This document shows positions 1 to 8,456 of a DNA stretch of 64,000 nucleotides, piece after piece. A program made the position numbers and the translations under genes. The stretch comes from Shimia ponticola (GTDB lineage: Bacteria; Pseudomonadota; Alphaproteobacteria; Rhodobacterales; Rhodobacteraceae), in NCBI RefSeq assembly GCF_007995215.1, contig NZ_VCDK01000006.1, positions 186,001 through 250,000 of the forward strand, in the 5' to 3' direction. Under the pieces are notes generated by a model. It saw nothing but the letters and a program-made list of their open reading frames with translations, did no database searches and had not been told where the DNA came from. How positions within the stretch are numbered: position 1 is the stretch's first letter; every line of letters begins with the position of its first letter.

Positions 1-1
1 T

Positions 2-1528
2 CCGCAGAGCCTCGGTGGGCAGGCGTGGTGGTCGCTGGGTGGTCTTTTCATGGTCGACACACCCGAACAGCGGCGAATGCGGATCAAGGACAGCTACGAT
101 CTGGCGCGCAGCGACTGGATGGGCGCGGCGGGCTTTGACCGGCCCGAAGATGAAAACCCCCGCAAGGTGGCTGAGGCGTTTCTTGAGTTCGCGGCAGGGC
201 CGATGCGCTCGTACCTCCATGGCCTAGGAATGCGGTGGTTTCCGGTCGTGGGTTGGGCCGAACGGGGCGGGTCGCAGGCACATGGCCACGGCAATTCGAT
301 CCCTCGGTTTCATATTACTTGGGGCACCGGCACTGGCGTTGTGAAACCCTATGCGGACCGGGTGAAAGCCCATGCAGGGATCACCCTTAGCTTCCGTCAC
401 CGGATTGACGGGCTGATCATCGAAGGTGGTGTGGTGAAGGGCGTACATGGCGACCTATTGGCCGACGACGATGCGGTGCGCGGGGCATCGACCAATCGCG
501 AAGTCACCTCGCGGTTCGAACACCGCGCAGAGGCGGTGGTTCTGACGACCGGCGGGATCGGCGGGAACCACGATCTTGTGCGGGATTATTGGCCGCGTGA
601 CCGGCTTGGCGCGCCGCCGATCAAGATGGTCGCAGGTGTGCCCGATTACGTGGACGGTCAGATGCAAGAGGTCGCCAAAGGGGCAGGTGCCGCCGTGATT
701 AATGGGGATCGCATGTGGCACTATTGCGAGGGGCTGACGAACTGGGACCCGATCTGGCCGAACCACGGTATCCGTATCCTGCCCGGCCCGTCATCCATGT
801 GGTTCGATGCCAATGGCGAACGGATGGAGGCGCCTTATCTGCCCGGCTTTGACAGTCTCGGCACCCTCAAACGCATTCTCTCGACCGGCCATGAGCACAG
901 CTGGTTTATTCTGACGCAGAAGATCATCGAAAAGGAATTCGCCCTCAGCGGTTCTGAACAAAACCCGGACCTGACCAGCGGCAAGTGGTCCGCCGTGTTG
1001 AAAGAGCGTCTGGGCAAAGGCGCAACCCGCGCAGTTGAGGCATTCAAGGAAAACGGCGAGGATTTCGTCGTTGCTGACGATCTGGAAACATTGGTTGCGG
1101 GCATGAACCAAATCACGCCACAGGTGCCAGTTCAGCTCGATCATATCCGGGGGCAAATCGAAGCGCGAGATGCGCAAATCGACAATCCCTTCAGCAAGGA
1201 CGCCCAAATAACTGCCATCAACGGCGCGCGGAACTATCTGGGTGACAAGCTGATCCGCACTGCCAAACCTCACCGCATTCTGGACCCAAAGAATGGCCCG
1301 CTGATCGCTGTGCGCCTGAACGCGCTGACCCGCAAGAGCCTTGGTGGATTGCACACGGATCTGTCTGGCCAGGTGCTGCGCGGTGACGGCTCATCCTTTG
1401 AAGGGCTATTTGCAGCGGGCGAAGTCTCGGGCTTTGGCGGGGGCGGCTACCACGGGTACAACGCGCTGGAGGGAACGTTCCTTGGTGGGTGTATTTTCAG
1501 CGGAAAATGCGTAGGCGAGGCCTTGTGA
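2..1528 (+). CDS. FAD-binding dehydrogenase (5' end outside window)
   Basis: The reading frame is open from the first bases of the window, so the N-terminus, including the FAD-binding glycine motif, lies upstream. The visible part begins with SLGGQAWWSLGGLF, a conserved block of the large FAD-binding dehydrogenases related to 3-ketosteroid delta-1-dehydrogenase and fumarate reductase flavoproteins. It ends with a glycine-rich GEVSGFGGGGYHGYNALEG block followed by a GGCIFSG segment, the usual C-terminal FAD contact of this family. A TTGGIGGNHDLV motif lies in the middle. An internal ATG at 50 is not the start, because the family-conserved sequence continues upstream of it. The likely role is oxidation or reduction of a cyclic or keto substrate with bound FAD in the cytoplasm. 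The substrate cannot be told from sequence. Confidence 0.85.
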   Translation, partial: PQSLGGQAWWSLGGLFMVDTPEQRRMRIKDSYDLARSDWMGAAGFDRPEDENPRKVAEAFLEFAAGPMRSYLHGLGMRWFPVVGWAERGGSQAHGHGNSIPRFHITWGTGTGVVKPYADRVKAHAGITLSFRHRIDGLIIEGGVVKGVHGDLLADDDAVRGASTNREVTSRFEHRAEAVVLTTGGIGGNHDLVRDYWPRDRLGAPPIKMVAGVPDYVDGQMQEVAKGAGAAVINGDRMWHYCEGLTNWDPIWPNHGIRILPGPSSMWFDANGERMEAPYLPGFDSLGTLKRILSTGHEHSWFILTQKIIEKEFALSGSEQNPDLTSGKWSAVLKERLGKGATRAVEAFKENGEDFVVADDLETLVAGMNQITPQVPVQLDHIRGQIEARDAQIDNPFSKDAQITAINGARNYLGDKLIRTAKPHRILDPKNGPLIAVRLNALTRKSLGGLHTDLSGQVLRGDGSSFEGLFAAGEVSGFGGGGYHGYNALEGTFLGGCIFSGKCVGEAL

Positions 1529-1572
1529 CGTTGGAGGTCCCTGCATCTGGCTGTTTGTGATACACTCTGACC

Positions 1573-1962
1573 ATGACAACCATCGATGAGTTTCACGCCG
1601 CGCTGGATGCCCCTGACCGAGCGATATGCGACCTGCTACGCGCTGAAATTGAGGCAGGCCTTCCAGAGGCACAAAGCAAGATCTGGCATCGCCATCCTGT
1701 TTGGTTTCTGGATGGCAATCCGACGGTCGGCTACAGCAAGCTGAAGGACTGCGTGCGGATGATGTTCTGGAGTGGTGCCGATTTCGACGAACCGGGGCTG
1801 AAGCCGGGGACGGGTAAGTTCAAGGACGCGTCGATTCGCTATACGGACCGCAGTCAGGTAAACCCAGAGGACATCCAGCGCTGGTTGATCAAGGCGCAGG
1901 ATATCCAGTGGGACTACAAGAACATCGTCAAACGCAAAGGTCGGCTGGAGCGGATCAGCTGA
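1573..1962 (+). CDS. DUF1801 domain protein
   Basis: This 129-residue protein fits the YdhG/DUF1801 fold. It has an N-terminal helical segment (residues 1-30, with [20 protein letters not shown]) followed by the beta-rich part with [21 protein letters not shown]. No enzymatic activity is established for the family. The length is typical. It lies 44 bp after the FAD dehydrogenase, on the same strand, and its 3' end overlaps the convergent deoD gene by 8 bp, so the two transcripts must be antisense at their ends. Function unknown. Confidence 0.8.
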   Translation: MTTIDEFHAALDAPDRAICDLLRAEIEAGLPEAQSKIWHRHPVWFLDGNPTVGYSKLKDCVRMMFWSGADFDEPGLKPGTGKFKDASIRYTDRSQVNPEDIQRWLIKAQDIQWDYKNIVKRKGRLERIS

Positions 1963-2659
1963 ACGCTGCCTGTAGCGCGATTTCCACCATGTCGCCGAAC
2001 GACCGCTCGCGGTCCTCTGAGGGCAACGCTTCGTGGGTCAGTAGGTGGTCAGAGATCGTCAGGACCGCCAATGCGCGACAACCGTATCGCGCGGCAAGTG
2101 TATAGAGCTCTGCGGCCTCCATTTCGACGGCGAGGATGCCGTGGCGGATCATCTGTTCGTTCAGGTCAGGGCGTTCATCGTAAAAGACGTCTGATGAATA
2201 GATGCCGCCGACATGGGGTGTCAGTCCTTTGGCCGCAGCAGCGGAGTGAGCCGCGCTGAGCAGCCCGTAGTCAGCACAGGGCGCAAAGTTCAGCTCTTTG
2301 AAAATGCCGCGCGAAGGGGTCGACAGCGTCGAGGATGTGATGGCCAAGACAACATCGCGGACCTTCACAGCCTCTTGCATCGCGCCTGCAGAGCCGATGC
2401 GGATCAGCGTCTTGGCCCCGTAGTCCTTGATCAGCTCGTTGGCGTAGATCGACAGAGACGGCATTCCCATGCCGGACCCGTGGATCGTGACCCGATTGCC
2501 GTTCCACGTTCCTGTGTAACCCAACATGCCGCGCACCTGATTGATGCAGACCGGGTCGGTCAAAAACGTCTCGGCCGCCCATTTCGCGCGCAGCGGGTCG
2601 CCCGGCATCAGGACGGTTTCAGCGATCTGGCCCGGTTCGGCTCCGATATGGATGGTCAT
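1955..2659 (-). CDS. deoD: Purine-nucleoside phosphorylase, DeoD type
   Basis: This enzyme phosphorolyses purine (deoxy)ribonucleosides to the free base and (deoxy)ribose-1-phosphate in the cytoplasm. The N-terminus [20 protein letters not shown], the [16 protein letters not shown] block, GSAGAM (phosphate site) and the [13 protein letters not shown] motif with the ribose-binding Glu are all present, as in hexameric DeoD proteins; the late Asp of the SDHLLT motif is the base-contacting residue. The 234-residue length is normal. I chose the ATG at 2659 because it gives the family N-terminus and has CGGAG a few bases upstream; a longer frame to 2692 adds residues with no family match. It is a single gene, convergent with the DUF1801 gene. 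Confidence 0.93.
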   Translation of the reverse strand: MTIHIGAEPGQIAETVLMPGDPLRAKWAAETFLTDPVCINQVRGMLGYTGTWNGNRVTIHGSGMGMPSLSIYANELIKDYGAKTLIRIGSAGAMQEAVKVRDVVLAITSSTLSTPSRGIFKELNFAPCADYGLLSAAHSAAAAKGLTPHVGGIYSSDVFYDERPDLNEQMIRHGILAVEMEAAELYTLAARYGCRALAVLTISDHLLTHEALPSEDRERSFGDMVEIALQAAFS

Positions 2660-2734
2660 GGGAAACTCCGTTGATTTGAGACAGCGTGCCAAAGCATGGG
2701 GGCTGGTGCAAATTCCTTCGAAGGAATTTGAGCC

Positions 2735-3784
2735 CTAGGCTCCTTGCGCGAGACGTTTTGCATCGGCAGCCAAATGCAGAATGGCCGCCTTCATGAAATC
2801 CGCGCCCAGAGGGTTTGAAGCGTTGCCGTCCAAGCCGCGTTTCAGCACGCCCTGCAAAATCGCGATGAAGCGGAAGGTGGCGAATGTCATGTAGAAATCC
2901 CAAGCTGCAGGAGGCGCGATGCCGCGCCGGTCGCAATAGGTCGCCACATAATCTGCGTCGCTGGGCAACCCGGCGTCTTCGCGATTGATGCCTGCGAGGC
3001 CCTTGAACTTACCCGCATTGGGTAGCCGCCAGATCATGCATTGATAGGCCAAATCCGCCATCGGGTGCCCCAGCGTCGACAGCTCCCAATCCAAAAGGGC
3101 CAGCATCTGGTGCCCTTGGTCGAACATCATATTGTCGATGCGGTAGTCGCCGTGGACAATCGCGATCTGGCCGTCATCCTCCAGCATGTTGTCGTTGAGC
3201 CAATCCATGACCCACTCAATATCCGCGACGGTTTCGGTCTCTGCCGCGCGGTATTGCTTGCTCCACCGCCCGACCTGCCGCTCATAATAGTTCCCCGGCT
3301 TGCCAAAATCCGAAAGACCAACTGCCGCTACGTCGACGCTGTGCAGGGCGGCGAGGGTCGCGTTCATCTGATCGTAAATCGCCTTGCGACCGCGTGTATC
3401 GATTTTGGGGAGCGCCGGGTTCCAGTGCACGGTGCCGGGCACATGATCCATGACAAAGAACATGGTGCCTACCGGGCTGTCATCACCGCTGAGGTGATAC
3501 ATGCGCGGGACAGGGACATCCGTGTTGGCCAGCGCGGCCATGACCCGGTATTCGCGGTCAACTTGATGGGCCGAGGGCAACAACTCCCCCGGTGGTTTGG
3601 CCCGCATCACATAGCGGCGGGAGCCGGATGTCAGGGCATAGGTCGGGTTTGACTGGCCACCATCGAATTTCTCGATGGCATCCAAGGTCGTGAACCCATC
3701 CACATGAGCCGCCAGATAGGCCTGCAATTCCGCATGGTCATAGGTGTGCACTCTGGTTCCCCCGATCGTTTCCGCTAAGGTCAC
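2735..3784 (-). CDS. Phosphotransferase family kinase (LvaA / ACAD10-11 kinase-domain-like)
   Basis: This is an aminoglycoside-phosphotransferase-fold kinase. GGQSNPTYAL near residue 45 is the nucleotide loop, IVHGDYRIDNMMF is the Brenner/catalytic loop (HGD, Asn), and LLDWELSTLGHPMADLAY holds the metal-binding Asp. These variants match the group that travels with acyl-CoA dehydrogenases, namely the N-terminal part of ACAD10/11 and LvaA of Pseudomonas levulinate catabolism, which phosphorylate 4-hydroxyacyl-CoA. A divergent acyl-CoA dehydrogenase gene starts only 36 bp away, which supports that role. The first start is GTG at 3784 with AGGGG touching it; a GTG at 3751 (before HTYDHAEL) has a better-spaced GGGGG and is a real alternative. 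The function in this cell is inferred. Confidence 0.85.
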   Translation of the reverse strand: MTLAETIGGTRVHTYDHAELQAYLAAHVDGFTTLDAIEKFDGGQSNPTYALTSGSRRYVMRAKPPGELLPSAHQVDREYRVMAALANTDVPVPRMYHLSGDDSPVGTMFFVMDHVPGTVHWNPALPKIDTRGRKAIYDQMNATLAALHSVDVAAVGLSDFGKPGNYYERQVGRWSKQYRAAETETVADIEWVMDWLNDNMLEDDGQIAIVHGDYRIDNMMFDQGHQMLALLDWELSTLGHPMADLAYQCMIWRLPNAGKFKGLAGINREDAGLPSDADYVATYCDRRGIAPPAAWDFYMTFATFRFIAILQGVLKRGLDGNASNPLGADFMKAAILHLAADAKRLAQGA

Positions 3785-3820
3785 CCCTAAACGCCCGGAT
3801 CACAAGAGGAACGCCGCGAC

Positions 3821-5050
3821 ATGGACCTTGGCCTAAGCCCCGCCAAACAAGAGCAACTGGACCGCGTAAAGACGTTTCTGGCGGAGCGGGTGATTCCGCT
3901 CGAAGCCGACTATGCTGCCGAGATCGGCAGAGGAGATCGCTGGGACTACACCGAGCGGCAGGCCGAAATCCTTGAAGGGCTGAAAGCGCAGGCCAAGGAG
4001 GCAGGGCTTTGGAACTTTTGGCTGTCCGACCCGGCCAAGGGGCAGGGGCTTAGCACCGTCGAATACGCCTACTTCGCGGAAGAGATGGGAAAGACGCCGC
4101 TGGGCGCTGAGGTCTTCAACTGTTCGGCTCCTGACACTGGCAACATGGAAGTCTTCGCCAAGTACGGCACAGAAGCGATGAAGAAAGAGTGGCTGGAGCC
4201 GCTGCTGAACGGCGACATCCGGTCCGCCTATGCGATGACGGAACCTGATGTGGCGTCGTCCGATGCGACCAACATCTCGATGTCCTGTGTGCGCGACGGC
4301 GATGACTATGTCCTTAACGGCGAGAAATACTGGATCAGCGGCGCAGGCGACCCGCGCTGCAAGGTCTATATCGTCATGGTCAAGACGGGCGATGACGACG
4401 CGCCCAAGCACAAGCGCCATTCCATGATCGTCGTCCCGGCGGGGACAGACGGGATCGAGATCCTGCGACCCATGCAGGTGTACGGTCATGACGACGCGCC
4501 GCACGGCCACATGCACATGCGGTTCACGGATGTGCGGGTGCCTGCAGAGAACATGCTGTTGGGCGAAGGGCGCGGGTTTGAGATTGCGCAAGGACGGCTT
4601 GGGCCGGGGCGCATACACCACTGTATGCGTGCAATTGGTCAGGCTGAGAATGCGCTCGAACTGATGTGCCGCCGAGCGTTGCAGAAAGAGGCGTTCGGGA
4701 AACCGCTCGCGCAGTTAGGGGCGAATTTCGACATCATCGCGAATTGCCGGATGGAAATTGAGCAGGCGCGCCTGCTCTGCCTCAAGGCCGCTTGGATGAT
4801 GGATCAGGGCGACGCACGTGCTGCGGCCCCTTGGATTTCACAGATCAAGGTAGTCGCGCCGCTGATGTCACTGAAGGTGATTGATGAGGCCGTGCAAATG
4901 CACGGCGGCAGCGGGATCAGTCAGGACACACCGCTGGCCAATGCGTGGACGCATGTTCGGACGTTGCGGCTGGCGGATGGTCCTGACGCCGTGCACCGCC
5001 GTCAGGTCGCGCGGGCTGAGTTGGCGAAGTACACGCAGCAGAAGGTTTAG
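3821..5050 (+). CDS. Acyl-CoA dehydrogenase (ACAD10/11 / LvaC-like)
   Basis: A 409-residue flavoprotein dehydrogenase of normal length. The N-terminal helical domain (about 1-130) is followed by [15 protein letters not shown], the FAD/substrate loop of the middle beta domain, then [12 protein letters not shown]. The C-terminal helical domain contains [14 protein letters not shown] and the [10 protein letters not shown] motif, the FAD-contact motif of the family. The [13 protein letters not shown] variant is typical of the ACAD10/11 group rather than of short-chain butyryl-CoA dehydrogenases. It is transcribed divergently from the matching kinase gene with 36 bp between them, so their promoters must overlap. 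In LvaC and ACAD11 the kinase and dehydrogenase together remove a 4-hydroxyl group from acyl-CoA; that the same chemistry occurs here is inference. Confidence 0.9.
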   Translation: MDLGLSPAKQEQLDRVKTFLAERVIPLEADYAAEIGRGDRWDYTERQAEILEGLKAQAKEAGLWNFWLSDPAKGQGLSTVEYAYFAEEMGKTPLGAEVFNCSAPDTGNMEVFAKYGTEAMKKEWLEPLLNGDIRSAYAMTEPDVASSDATNISMSCVRDGDDYVLNGEKYWISGAGDPRCKVYIVMVKTGDDDAPKHKRHSMIVVPAGTDGIEILRPMQVYGHDDAPHGHMHMRFTDVRVPAENMLLGEGRGFEIAQGRLGPGRIHHCMRAIGQAENALELMCRRALQKEAFGKPLAQLGANFDIIANCRMEIEQARLLCLKAAWMMDQGDARAAAPWISQIKVVAPLMSLKVIDEAVQMHGGSGISQDTPLANAWTHVRTLRLADGPDAVHRRQVARAELAKYTQQKV

Positions 5051-5071
5051 GGGCGGCTACGAACCGCCCCT
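5049..5071. terminator. Hairpin between convergent acyl-CoA dehydrogenase and mcl1 genes
   Basis: AGGGGCGG (5049-5056) and CCGCCCCT (5064-5071) are perfect 8-bp complementary arms around a 7-nt loop, starting inside the stop codon of the upstream gene and ending 9 bp before the convergent one. There is no strong U run on either side, so it may be a weak or bidirectional terminator. Confidence 0.5.
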
Positions 5072-5079
5072 GGCAGGAG

Positions 5080-6036
5080 TTATTGAGCCAGCAATTCTGC
5101 TTGCTTCACAATGACTTCGGCCTGTTTGATCGACGCGATGTCGACAAGACGGCCTTTGTAGACGGTTGCGCCTGAACCCGAGGCTTTGGCCTCTTCCATC
5201 GCGACGAGGATTTCGCGCGCTTCGGTGACGGCTTCGTCGGATGGGGTGAATACTTCGTTCGACAGCGCGACCTGTTTCGGGTGGATCGCCCATTTGCCGA
5301 CCATGCCAAGAGTTGCCGAACGGCGGGCCTGTGCGCGGAAGCCTTCTTCGTCGCTAAAGTCGCCGAACGGGCCATCCACCGGCAGGACGCCGTGGGTGCG
5401 GCAGGCTGCAACGATGGCGGTCTGCGCCCAGTGCCATGGGTCGGACCAGTGTTTCTGGCCTTCGTGAAGCATGTAGTAGTTTTCCTGTGTGCCGCCGATG
5501 CCGGTGGTTTGCATGCCCATCGAAGCAGCAAAGTCAGCGGCACCAAGGCTCATCGCGGCCATACGAGGGCTGGCTGCGGCGATTTCTTCGACATGGGCGA
5601 TGCCGGCAGCGCTTTCGATGATGACTTCGAAAGCGATGGGTTTGGTGCGGCCTTTGGCGGCTTCGATCGATGAAACAAGCGCGTCGACCGCGTAGATGTC
5701 AGAGGCGTTGCCAACTTTGGGGATCATGATCTGGTCGAGGCGGTCGCTGGCCTGTTCCAGCAGGTCGACGACGTCGCGATACCAGTAGGGCGAGTCGAGG
5801 CCGTTGATGCGGACTGACAGGGTTTTGGTGCCCCAGTCGATATCACCGATGGCCTGAATGACATTCTGGCGGGCGGTGTCCTTGTCGTCTGGTGCGACCG
5901 AGTCTTCGAGATCGAGGTTGATAACGTCGGCGGCGGAGCCCGCCATTTTCTCAAAGATTGCGGGGCGCGAGCCGGGGCCGAACAGCTGACAGCGGTTTGG
6001 GCGGGCGGGCGGAGTGGGTTGTAGACGGAAAGACAT
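5080..6036 (-). CDS. mcl1: L-malyl-CoA / beta-methylmalyl-CoA lyase
   Basis: This HpcH/HpaI (CitE-like) lyase cleaves L-malyl-CoA to acetyl-CoA and glyoxylate, and beta-methylmalyl-CoA to propionyl-CoA and glyoxylate, in the ethylmalonyl-CoA pathway of acetate assimilation. The sequence matches Rhodobacter Mcl1 almost throughout: MSFRLQPTPPARPNRCQLFG at the N-terminus, the metal-binding region NLDLEDSVAPDDK, VIIESAAGIAHVEEI with the second metal-ligand Glu, SLGAADFAASMG, and WAIHPKQVALSNEVF near the end. The ATG at 6036 gives the known 318-residue N-terminus; the frame extends to 6102 without support. It stands alone and divergent from dgcN with a 271-bp gap that should hold both promoters. 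Confidence 0.95.
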   Translation of the reverse strand: MSFRLQPTPPARPNRCQLFGPGSRPAIFEKMAGSAADVINLDLEDSVAPDDKDTARQNVIQAIGDIDWGTKTLSVRINGLDSPYWYRDVVDLLEQASDRLDQIMIPKVGNASDIYAVDALVSSIEAAKGRTKPIAFEVIIESAAGIAHVEEIAAASPRMAAMSLGAADFAASMGMQTTGIGGTQENYYMLHEGQKHWSDPWHWAQTAIVAACRTHGVLPVDGPFGDFSDEEGFRAQARRSATLGMVGKWAIHPKQVALSNEVFTPSDEAVTEAREILVAMEEAKASGSGATVYKGRLVDIASIKQAEVIVKQAELLAQ

Positions 6037-6307
6037 CAAGCCTCGCAAGATCGTTTCGTTTGGTCTGGCTTGGTCGATATATTCTTGCGCGCTGCGCTGC
6101 AACGGGAAATTGCCGCGATGCAGCTAAAGTCTTACTCGTCCTTGTCAGAAGGGCGTTTCTTCACAGGATTGACGTGTTTTTGCGCAGGAGTGTCCAGTTA
6201 TTGGTCCAGATGCGGTGAAATCTACATCAAATCTGGCCCATGACGAAGAAAATTCTATGACCCTGCGGCCGTGCTGGATAGGCTCCCGAAAACCTGAGGA
6301 GATTGCG

Positions 6308-7309
6308 ATGATTCCGACGCCGTATCTTTTGTTTCTGGGCGACGCCCCTGACCAACTGGCCGCAAAGGTGGCGCAGGGAATCAAGGATTGGCGTCCAGAG
6401 AATGCCGTGGGTCAATTTCGGATGGAAGGCTGCGGCGCCGACCTGAGCCTTACGGATATGACCTTGGAAGAGGGCAAAGCCGCTGGTGCCAAGACGCTTG
6501 TCATCGGTGTGGCGAACCGGGGCGGGGTGATTTCGGAGGCATGGAAAGAGGTGCTGCGCGAGGCGATCCGCATGGGCTATGACATCGCGTCGGGCCTGCA
6601 CAATCTCTTGCGCGACGAAAATGATCTGGTGGCAGAGGCAAAGCGTGCGGGCACGCAGCTTCATGATGTGCGGGTGCCTTCGGTGGCCTATCCAATCGCC
6701 AATGGTATCAAGCGGAGCGGCAAGCGCATGCTTGCGGTGGGCACGGATTGTTCAGTCGGAAAGATGTATACCGGGTTGGCGGTGGACGCCGAGATGCGCA
6801 AGCGCGGGATGAAATCCACCTTCGCGCCGACCGGACAGACGGGCATCCTTGTGACCGGACGCGGTGTGCCGCTTGATGCGGTTATTGCTGACTTTATGGC
6901 CGGTGCGGTTGAATGGCTGACGCCAGACAATGACGATGATCATTGGGACCTGATCGAGGGGCAGGGCAGCTTGTTCCATGTCTCGTACTCAGGCGTAACC
7001 ATGGCGTTGATCCATGGTGGGCAGCCCGATGCGCTGGTTCTCAGCCATGAGCCAACGCGCGCGCATATGCGCGGTTTGCCGGGCTACACGCTGCCGACGC
7101 TCGAAGCGCTTCGCGATACCGCGCTGCCATTGGCACGCATTGCAAATCCGAAGTGTCAGGTGACAGGCGTTTCGATAAACACGCAGCATCTGGGCGAGGA
7201 TGAGGCGATTAGCCTTTGCGAAAAGGTTGAAAAGGAAATGGGCCTGCCCACGGTTGATCCGTTCCGGCACGGGGCGGGGCGTCTGGTCGATGCATTGGAT
7301 GCGATCTAA
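6308..7309 (+). CDS. dgcN: D-glutamate N-acetyltransferase DgcN (DUF1611 family)
   Basis: A 333-residue DUF1611 protein. A Rossmann-like N-terminal part (TPYLLFLGDAPDQLAAKVA) is followed by a P-loop-like segment AVGTDCSVGKMYTGLAVD and by QTGILVTGRGVPLDAVIADF, both characteristic of the family. Members encoded next to a DgcA-type racemase acetylate D-glutamate to N-acetyl-D-glutamate with acetyl-CoA, in the DgcN-DgcA route described in marine proteobacteria. Here dgcA begins 111 bp downstream and a D-amino-acid aminotransferase gene follows, which supports this assignment. The start at 6308 has GAGGAG six bases upstream; the frame runs on to 6215 but that part has no family features. Confidence 0.88.
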   Translation: MIPTPYLLFLGDAPDQLAAKVAQGIKDWRPENAVGQFRMEGCGADLSLTDMTLEEGKAAGAKTLVIGVANRGGVISEAWKEVLREAIRMGYDIASGLHNLLRDENDLVAEAKRAGTQLHDVRVPSVAYPIANGIKRSGKRMLAVGTDCSVGKMYTGLAVDAEMRKRGMKSTFAPTGQTGILVTGRGVPLDAVIADFMAGAVEWLTPDNDDDHWDLIEGQGSLFHVSYSGVTMALIHGGQPDALVLSHEPTRAHMRGLPGYTLPTLEALRDTALPLARIANPKCQVTGVSINTQHLGEDEAISLCEKVEKEMGLPTVDPFRHGAGRLVDALDAI

Positions 7310-7342
7310 TCGTTAGCCGGGCGGTGCCGGGCCCAACTGTCG

Positions 7343-7360
7343 ATACTCTTAGAAGAGTGT
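7343..7360. promoter_or_regulatory. Inverted repeat between dgcN and dgcA
   Basis: ATACTCTT-AG-AAGAGTGT is an 18-bp inverted repeat with one mismatch in 8-bp arms. It sits 33 bp after dgcN and 60 bp before dgcA. No U run follows, so it looks more like an operator or a processing hairpin than a terminator. Confidence 0.35.
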
Positions 7361-7420
7361 GCGATATGGCTCGTGCGACCCAACCTTGCCGTTAACCAAC
7401 GACCACAAGAGGCCCATTTC

Positions 7421-8383
7421 ATGATCGAGGTCACATCAGAAAGCTTTCGCCTGGCCGAGGTCTTCACCATTTCGCGTGGGTCGCGGACCGAGGCCGAGGT
7501 CCTGACTGTGCGCGTCACGCGAAACGGCGTGACCGGCTGGGGAGAATGTGTCCCTTACAAGCGTTACGGCGAAAGCATGGAGAGCGTCACGGAGCAGATA
7601 TCCGGGTTGCCTGACGACATCACCCGTGAGGCGTTGCAAGAGGCTATGGCGCCGGGCGCTGGGCGCAATGCCGTGGACTGCGCGCTTTGGGATCTTGAGG
7701 CAAAGCTGAGCGGGCAACGGGTCTGGGACCTGGCCGGAGTGTCCGCGCCTGCGCCCGTGATCACGGCCTACACGCTATCGCTCGCTGAGCCGGAGGCTAT
7801 GGAAGCGTCGGCGCGCAAACATGCGCATCGTCCGCTGCTGAAGATCAAGCTTGGAACGCCTGACGATATGCCCCGGCTTGAGGCTGTCCGACGCGGTGCG
7901 CCCGACGCCACGATCATCGTGGATGCGAATGAAGGCTGGACCGCTGAGGTGTATTCCGACCTTGCACCGCATATGGTGCGGCTTGGTGTGGCGCTGGTTG
8001 AACAGCCGCTACCTGCAGGAGAGGATGACGCGCTGATCGGGTTGGAACGCCCGCTGCCGGTCTGTGCCGATGAAAGCTGCCATGACACGGCGTCTCTGCC
8101 GACGCTGAAGGGCAAGTACGACATGGTGAATATCAAGCTGGATAAAACTGGTGGCTTGACCGAAGCGCTCAAACTCAAGGCGGCGGCGCGCGCGGAAGGC
8201 TATGGTTTGATGGTCGGTTGCATGGTCGGAACATCGCTGGCCATGGCTCCTGCGACCTTGATCGCGCAGGGGGTAGAGATCGTGGACCTTGATGGTCCGC
8301 TCTTGCTCGCCGAAGATCGCGATCCGCCGCTGACGTTTGATGAAAGTGGTGTTCACGCGCCAAAGGCTACCCTTTGGGGATAA
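7421..8383 (+). CDS. dgcA: N-acetyl-D-glutamate racemase DgcA (enolase superfamily)
   Basis: A 320-residue member of the mandelate racemase/muconate-lactonizing group, close to dipeptide epimerases. Visible signatures are the N-terminal capping domain (residues 1-110), LLKIKLG with the first catalytic Lys around residue 140, IIVDANEGW (metal Asp), VALVEQPLP (metal Glu), VCADESCH (metal Asp), VNIKLDKTGGLTEAL with the second catalytic Lys, and GCMVGTSLAMAPA. Paired with DgcN it racemises N-acetyl-D-glutamate to N-acetyl-L-glutamate, which can enter ordinary glutamate or arginine metabolism. I chose ATG 7421 (MIEVTSESF) since it matches the family N-terminus; the upstream extension to 7373 does not. 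An L-Ala-D/L-Glu epimerase is the main alternative if the dgcN context is ignored. Confidence 0.87.
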   Translation: MIEVTSESFRLAEVFTISRGSRTEAEVLTVRVTRNGVTGWGECVPYKRYGESMESVTEQISGLPDDITREALQEAMAPGAGRNAVDCALWDLEAKLSGQRVWDLAGVSAPAPVITAYTLSLAEPEAMEASARKHAHRPLLKIKLGTPDDMPRLEAVRRGAPDATIIVDANEGWTAEVYSDLAPHMVRLGVALVEQPLPAGEDDALIGLERPLPVCADESCHDTASLPTLKGKYDMVNIKLDKTGGLTEALKLKAAARAEGYGLMVGCMVGTSLAMAPATLIAQGVEIVDLDGPLLLAEDRDPPLTFDESGVHAPKATLWG

Positions 8384-8456
8384 GGATGCGCTGTCGCCTT
8401 GACGGAACACGCCGCGCAGGAAAGAACACGCAAAACGCCATGCGAGAGGACGCATC

